NCBI GenBank assembly: GCA_046719185.1
Contig: JBDNDK010000081.1
Span: forward strand, 1 to 10,193
Source of the DNA: JBDNDK01 sp046719185
Lineage (GTDB): Bacteria > Armatimonadota > UBA5829
DNA length: 10,193 nucleotides
Reading direction: 5' to 3'
Position numbers and translations under genes: made by a program
Part shown: in pieces, positions 6,727-10,193 of the stretch
Layout: every line of letters starts with the position of its first letter
Position numbering within the stretch: position 1 is the first letter of the stretch
Notes under the pieces: generated by a model
The model's input: only the letters and a program-made list of their open reading frames with translations
The model's database searches: none
Told to the model about the DNA's origin: nothing

Positions 6727-7818
6727 ATGACCAGATTAGATGGTGTCCCTAGATTTGATGGTGTGGCAATTGCTATAGCTATTAAAGTTGATGGACCTAA
6801 TGCAATATCAAAAATATCTAAGGATATACTTAATAATGGTGTAAAAGCACTAAAAGCAGGTTTGCAAAAAAAGGATTATCCTGAAGTTATTGTTATATGT
6901 CAAGATTTATGCTATGGTTACAACTTTAAAATTCCAGGCATTAATGTCATAGGAATTGCAGCGGAAGAAGATGATATAGATATTGATGTTGATATACCTT
7001 GTGTTACAGAAGTTAAACACTTAATGATTAATATAAATGAAAAAGATATTGTAGTTGTTGATGGCACAAGAGGCATTGTATATCCAGACCCAGATCCGCA
7101 TACTCTTATTTTCTATCAAGAGATTCAATCTGCATCAAGACCCCATGTTTATTGCATAGGCGAGGAACACATCATAGCACAAACTGTATCAGGCGAAAAA
7201 ATAAATGTATATGCTATTGCAAATAATCTAAAAGAGCTGGAAGAAGCTGTTTGTTCTGGTGCTGATGCCTTGATTTTAGATATTAGAGAAAAAGATGTTG
7301 ATGATGATAAATATAATGACATTATGAAATATTCTGCAGGAAAGCCTATTGTTTTTATTATTGATAATTTATCTGAAGCTCTTTTAGAGGCTTTTGTTAG
7401 ATTTGCAGAGCCCAATCAAGTAACTTTGATATATAAAGAATCAGATGAATGGGAGTCTGATGATTCAATAGAATCTGCAATGCTTGATATATCCAGAAAT
7501 GTTGTATTGAATGATAGGAATCCTCAAGTTATTTATGGTAAATATATCTCATCTGAAGATGAGCTTAGAAATTCAGTTGGCACTCAAAGGGTTATTTTGG
7601 ATATAGTGAAGGTATTAGGAAATAAAATTGATGTTGATAGGTTTTCTGAGCAGTTTGGATGGGTGTTTGTAGAGGATAATTTTAATGATGCTATTATAGT
7701 TGTTGATAAAAAATTGAATATCATTCCAGAGCTTGTAGATTCAGGTGCAAAAAGCATAGCAGTATCATATAAAAATGTAAAAATTTCAAAAGAAATAATA
7801 TGCTCAATAGGTGTGTAA
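6727..7818 (+). CDS. Degenerate enzyme I-like (PEP-utilizing family) protein, probable pseudoenzyme
   Basis: This 363-aa protein has no obvious close family, but it aligns by eye along the frame of PTS enzyme I (about 575 aa). LDGVPRFDGVAIAIAIKV (4-21) resembles the enzyme I start (G-x-P-xx-GIAIG). EVIVICQDL (53-61), NVIGIAAEE (73-81) and VDIPCVTEV (88-96), then KDIVVVDGTRGIVYPDPD (106-123), match the swivelling phosphohistidine domain. AQTVSGEKINVYAIANN (151-167) and GADALILDI (178-186) resemble the start of the PEP-binding barrel. SGAKSIAVSYKNVKISKEI (339-357) matches its last strand and helix. The GGRTSHAA active-site His segment is replaced by an acidic stretch (EEDDIDIDVD), most of the HPr-binding helical domain is missing, and neither the NDLTQY nor the catalytic Cys-Gly-Glu motif is present. 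The frame is intact and the ATG has AGGAAG at 5 nt, so it is likely an expressed non-catalytic protein. It precedes lpd by 76 nt. Confidence 0.6.
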   Translation: MTRLDGVPRFDGVAIAIAIKVDGPNAISKISKDILNNGVKALKAGLQKKDYPEVIVICQDLCYGYNFKIPGINVIGIAAEEDDIDIDVDIPCVTEVKHLMININEKDIVVVDGTRGIVYPDPDPHTLIFYQEIQSASRPHVYCIGEEHIIAQTVSGEKINVYAIANNLKELEEAVCSGADALILDIREKDVDDDKYNDIMKYSAGKPIVFIIDNLSEALLEAFVRFAEPNQVTLIYKESDEWESDDSIESAMLDISRNVVLNDRNPQVIYGKYISSEDELRNSVGTQRVILDIVKVLGNKIDVDRFSEQFGWVFVEDNFNDAIIVVDKKLNIIPELVDSGAKSIAVSYKNVKISKEIICSIGV

Positions 7819-7841
7819 GATATTGGGTATATCTAATAAAA

Positions 7842-7873
7842 TTGACTCATATATGCAGTAATGATAGTATAAA
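7842..7873 (+). promoter_or_regulatory. Possible lpd promoter
   Basis: In the 76-nt gap, TTGACT (7842-7847) is followed by TAGTAT after 17 nt (7865-7870) or TATAAA after 20 nt (7868-7873); neither pair is ideal. A 6-bp AT-rich stem (7818-7823/7829-7834) just after the upstream stop is too weak to be called a terminator, so read-through from the upstream gene remains possible. Confidence 0.3.
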
Positions 7874-7894
7874 ATGTATGATTCATAATACAAG

Positions 7895-9490
7895 ATGGAG
7901 CAATTGCTCAACTTCAAAAGTAAGGTGGTTAAATTGATAAGTTCTGATAAATTCCAATCCCCAATGGCAAGAGTAGGCACAATGGTTCCTCCCAATGCAA
8001 AATTTGAAGATTCAATAATGATGAGCTCATTTGGCTTGCCATCATTTGCAAAGAGTGAAGAAACAAATCCTAAGATTAAAGAGAAACTATCAAACAGCAG
8101 CCAGTTTGATTATGACATAGTAGTTATCGGCACTGGACCTGGTGGATATGTGGCTGCAATTAGAGCAGCTCAGCTTGGAGCTAGAGTTGCAGTTATAGAG
8201 AAAGAATATGTGGGTGGTGTATGTCTTAATGTTGGCTGTATTCCCACAAAAACACTTCTTTCTTGTGTGGCTGTTTTAGACCATATAAGAGCTGGTGAAG
8301 AGTTTGGTGTAAGAGTAAGTGATTGTGGTCTTGATATTCCTCTTATGATGCAAAGAAAAGATACTACAGTAAAACAGCTCACAAGTGGTATAAGTGGGCT
8401 TTTCAAAAAGAATAAAATTAAGATGTATGAGGGATTTGGTGAAATTGCAGATTCTCATACTATAAAAATCAAAACATCTTCAGGTGAAGAAAATATAACC
8501 TCAGGATATATAATTATAGCCACTGGTTCTGTGCCTGCAAAACTTCCATTAGAAGGTTTTGAAATTGGTGAAGATGTATGGACAAGCACAGAAGCCTTAA
8601 AGTTTACAGAAGTTCCGAAGAGAATGGCAGTAGTTGGTGCAGGTGCAATTGGTCTTGAATTTGGATATACTTTTGCAAGACTCAACACAGATGTTACTGT
8701 AATAGAAATGATGGATCAGATTCTACCATTTTCTGATACGGAAACTGCAAATGCTCTACAGAAATCTTTAGAGCATGCAGGTATGAAGTTTAAGCTTGGC
8801 ACTGGTGTTTTAAAAGCTGAAAATACTAAAAATGGTAAAAAAGTATATATCAAAAAAGATGGTGTAGAAGAAACCCTAGAAGTTGATAAAATACTAGTTG
8901 CTGTGGGCAGAAGAGCAGTTATAGAAGGCATTGGATTAGAGAAAGTTGGAATAAAAACTGATGGCAGAAAGATAAATGTCAATAAATCTATGCAGACAAA
9001 TATTCCAAACATATATGCAATTGGAGACTGCATTGGTGACCCTATGCTTGCACATGTTGGTTGGACAGAAGGTGTGGTAGCTGTTGAGCATGCACTTGGA
9101 ATGAATGTTCAGATGGATTATAGTGTATTCCCAATGTGTGTTTACACCACTCCTGAGTTTTCTGCTTGTGGATTAAGTGAGCAGAAAGCAAGAGAGAAAT
9201 ATGATGATGTTATCACAGGTAAGTTTACATTTAGCCACAATGGCAAAGCTATGGGTATGGGTGAGACAGAGGGCTTTGTAAAATTTGTAGTAAGTGAGAA
9301 ATATGGAGAAATTTTAGGCTGCTCTATTGTTGGTCCTCATGCCACAGACCTTATTTCAGAAATAGTACTTGCCATTAAAAATGAACTTACTATTGATGAA
9401 ATAATAAACACAATCCATCCACATCCAACTCTTGCAGAGGTTGTCCAAGAAGCAGCAATGGATGTAAAGAAAAGATCTATACATAAGTGA
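7895..9490 (+). CDS. lpdA: Dihydrolipoamide dehydrogenase (E3) with N-terminal extension
   Basis: This FAD-dependent E3 component reoxidises dihydrolipoyl groups of 2-oxoacid dehydrogenase or glycine cleavage complexes with NAD+. The core starts at about residue 71: FAD-binding GTGPGGYVAAIRAAQLG (79-95), redox disulfide CLNVGC (110-115) in GGVCLNVGCIPTK, ATG (209-211), NAD-binding VGAGAIGLEFG (247-257), second FAD motif IGDCIGDPMLAHVG (377-390) and the dimer-interface catalytic HPHPTLAE (508-515; His510, Glu515). All catalytic residues are present, so activity is expected. The odd part is about 70 residues before the core, of unknown role and without a lipoyl-lysine motif. The ATG at 7895 has no Shine-Dalgarno sequence; an in-frame TTG at 7934 has AAGGTGG at 5 nt and would give 518 aa instead of 531. 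No E1/E2 gene is visible nearby. Confidence 0.95.
   Translation: MEQLLNFKSKVVKLISSDKFQSPMARVGTMVPPNAKFEDSIMMSSFGLPSFAKSEETNPKIKEKLSNSSQFDYDIVVIGTGPGGYVAAIRAAQLGARVAVIEKEYVGGVCLNVGCIPTKTLLSCVAVLDHIRAGEEFGVRVSDCGLDIPLMMQRKDTTVKQLTSGISGLFKKNKIKMYEGFGEIADSHTIKIKTSSGEENITSGYIIIATGSVPAKLPLEGFEIGEDVWTSTEALKFTEVPKRMAVVGAGAIGLEFGYTFARLNTDVTVIEMMDQILPFSDTETANALQKSLEHAGMKFKLGTGVLKAENTKNGKKVYIKKDGVEETLEVDKILVAVGRRAVIEGIGLEKVGIKTDGRKINVNKSMQTNIPNIYAIGDCIGDPMLAHVGWTEGVVAVEHALGMNVQMDYSVFPMCVYTTPEFSACGLSEQKAREKYDDVITGKFTFSHNGKAMGMGETEGFVKFVVSEKYGEILGCSIVGPHATDLISEIVLAIKNELTIDEIINTIHPHPTLAEVVQEAAMDVKKRSIHK
7922..7928 (+). promoter_or_regulatory. Strong Shine-Dalgarno-like site inside the annotated lpd 5' end
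   Basis: AAGGTGG lies 5 nt before an in-frame TTG at 7934, whereas the ATG at 7895 has no recognisable site. This makes TTG 7934 a serious alternative start for lpd, shortening the N-terminal extension by 13 residues. Confidence 0.4.
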
Positions 9491-9524
9491 AATGAAATAA
9501 ATCTGAATATGTTTGCTGAATTTT

Positions 9525-9546
9525 AAAGAATATTTCAAAGAATATT
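9525..9546. repeat. Short tandem repeat upstream of the glycosidase-like gene
   Basis: AAAGAATATT occurs twice (9525-9534 and 9537-9546) with a 12-nt period, ending just before the ribosome site of the gene at 9561. It could be an operator or a chance product of AT-rich sequence. Confidence 0.3.
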
Positions 9547-9560
9547 GGAGTTTGAAAATT

Positions 9561-10193
9561 ATGATTGAGAAAGCTTTATTTTGTATAGTTATGATTTTTA
9601 TATATAGTTATGCATTTGCTAATGTTGAAGATCCACCTTGTATAAAAGTCAATGGCAAGCCATTTTTTTTGATCGGTGTTTATGATTATCCTGGTGGAGA
9701 TGATTTAAGTTATGAACACATGAAAGAGTTAAAAGAATCAGGGATAAATACACTGCACTGGCCACTAAGGTTTGTTCCAGATGCATATCCATTTCAGCCT
9801 AGAGATTTTAATATGAAGGATTTGGATAATGCAGATGAATTAGGATTAAAAGTGGTTTTTGCATTAAATTCAACATCTCCTTGGAGCAGTGAAGATATAA
9901 AAAAAAATTGGGGAAGCAGCCCGGAGCAATTTGTTGAGGGCAGCGATTTTCATAAAAAGCTGATTGAAATAAAAGATCATCCTGCATTGCTTATGTATGA
10001 AACAATGGATGAACCTCTTGGATGTAGGGTTATGGATAAAAGAGATACTTGGCCAAGCCTTGAAACATTAAAAGCTTGTTACAACTTTGTAAAATCTGTT
10101 GACCCCAAGACTCCTATTTGGGTTAATGAGGTTTCTTGGTTTTGGTGTAATGAAAAACTAACTTTTGAACAGTTTCGTGAATGGAGTCAAATT
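9561..10193 (+). CDS. Secreted TIM-barrel glycoside-hydrolase-like protein, N-terminal part (runs off right edge)
   Basis: The first 211 codons of an exported protein are visible; the frame stays open to the window edge. A short signal peptide (MIEKALFCIV, hydrophobic to about 20, cleavage after AFA) is followed by VNGKPFFLIGVYDYP (30-44), the first-strand motif common in GH2/GH5-like and related clan GH-A barrels. Next come MKELKESGINTLHWP (54-68), ELGLKVVFALN (93-103), and HPALLMYETMDEPLG (140-154), where Glu151 in DEP sits at the usual place of the clan's acid/base glutamate. WVNEVSW follows at 187-193. The nucleophile strand and C-terminus are outside the window, so activity and family cannot be fixed. 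GGAG lies 10 nt before the ATG. It is 70 nt after lpd with no clear terminator between. A role in polysaccharide breakdown at or beyond the cell envelope is inferred. Confidence 0.8.
   Translation, partial: MIEKALFCIVMIFIYSYAFANVEDPPCIKVNGKPFFLIGVYDYPGGDDLSYEHMKELKESGINTLHWPLRFVPDAYPFQPRDFNMKDLDNADELGLKVVFALNSTSPWSSEDIKKNWGSSPEQFVEGSDFHKKLIEIKDHPALLMYETMDEPLGCRVMDKRDTWPSLETLKACYNFVKSVDPKTPIWVNEVSWFWCNEKLTFEQFREWSQI

Noticed and set aside
6727..7818. Calling this gene a functional PTS enzyme I (ptsI)
   Set aside because: The active-site His segment, PEP-binding signature and catalytic Cys motif are absent and the HPr-binding domain is largely missing.
7818..7834. Hairpin AGATAT/ATATCT after the enzyme I-like gene as a terminator
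   Set aside because: A 6-bp, mostly A-T stem without a U-tract is too weak to call.

Overview
The window is AT-rich bacterial DNA with short intergenic gaps, Shine-Dalgarno starts and the standard stop set (TAA, TAG and TGA are all used as stops; no in-frame TGA is needed as a sense codon). The gene content suggests an anaerobic or fermentative bacterium of a less-studied phylum: a 2-hydroxyacyl-CoA dehydratase-type activator ATPase, a TIGR03790-family secreted protein (a sporadic family linked to exosortase-carrying genomes), a long-form ribosome hibernation factor, ClpB, and a secreted TIM-barrel glycosidase-like protein. I cannot assign a phylum from the sequence alone.

Left two thirds (1-6491, all on the minus strand, read right to left): clpB (3882-6491), then a TIGR03790-family exported protein (2731-3780) joined by a 1-nt gap to a BadF/HgdC-type Fe-S ATPase (1959-2729), then hpf (1278-1844), class II fructose-bisphosphate aldolase (252-1202), and the first 57 codons of a PfkB-family 1-phosphofructokinase-like sugar kinase running off the left edge. 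The aldolase and kinase form a small glycolytic pair (hexose bisphosphate formation and cleavage). Two intercistronic hairpins lie between clpB and the TIGR03790 gene and between the aldolase and the kinase.

Divergent control region (6492-6726): very AT-rich. It has a good minus-strand sigma70-type promoter for clpB, flanked by two near-identical 14-nt repeats, and a possible six-codon leader ORF ahead of the rightward gene.

Right third (6727-10193, plus strand): a 363-aa protein that I read as a shrunken, catalytically dead relative of PTS enzyme I (PEP:protein phosphotransferase); then dihydrolipoamide dehydrogenase with an unusual roughly 70-residue N-terminal extension; then the 5' part of a secreted TIM-barrel glycoside-hydrolase-like gene running off the right edge.

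The two most interesting things are the degenerate enzyme I-like gene upstream of lpd and the tightly coupled pair of a TIGR03790 exported protein and a dehydratase-activator-like ATPase with no dehydratase in view. No RNA genes, CRISPR arrays, insertion sequences or prophage genes were seen.
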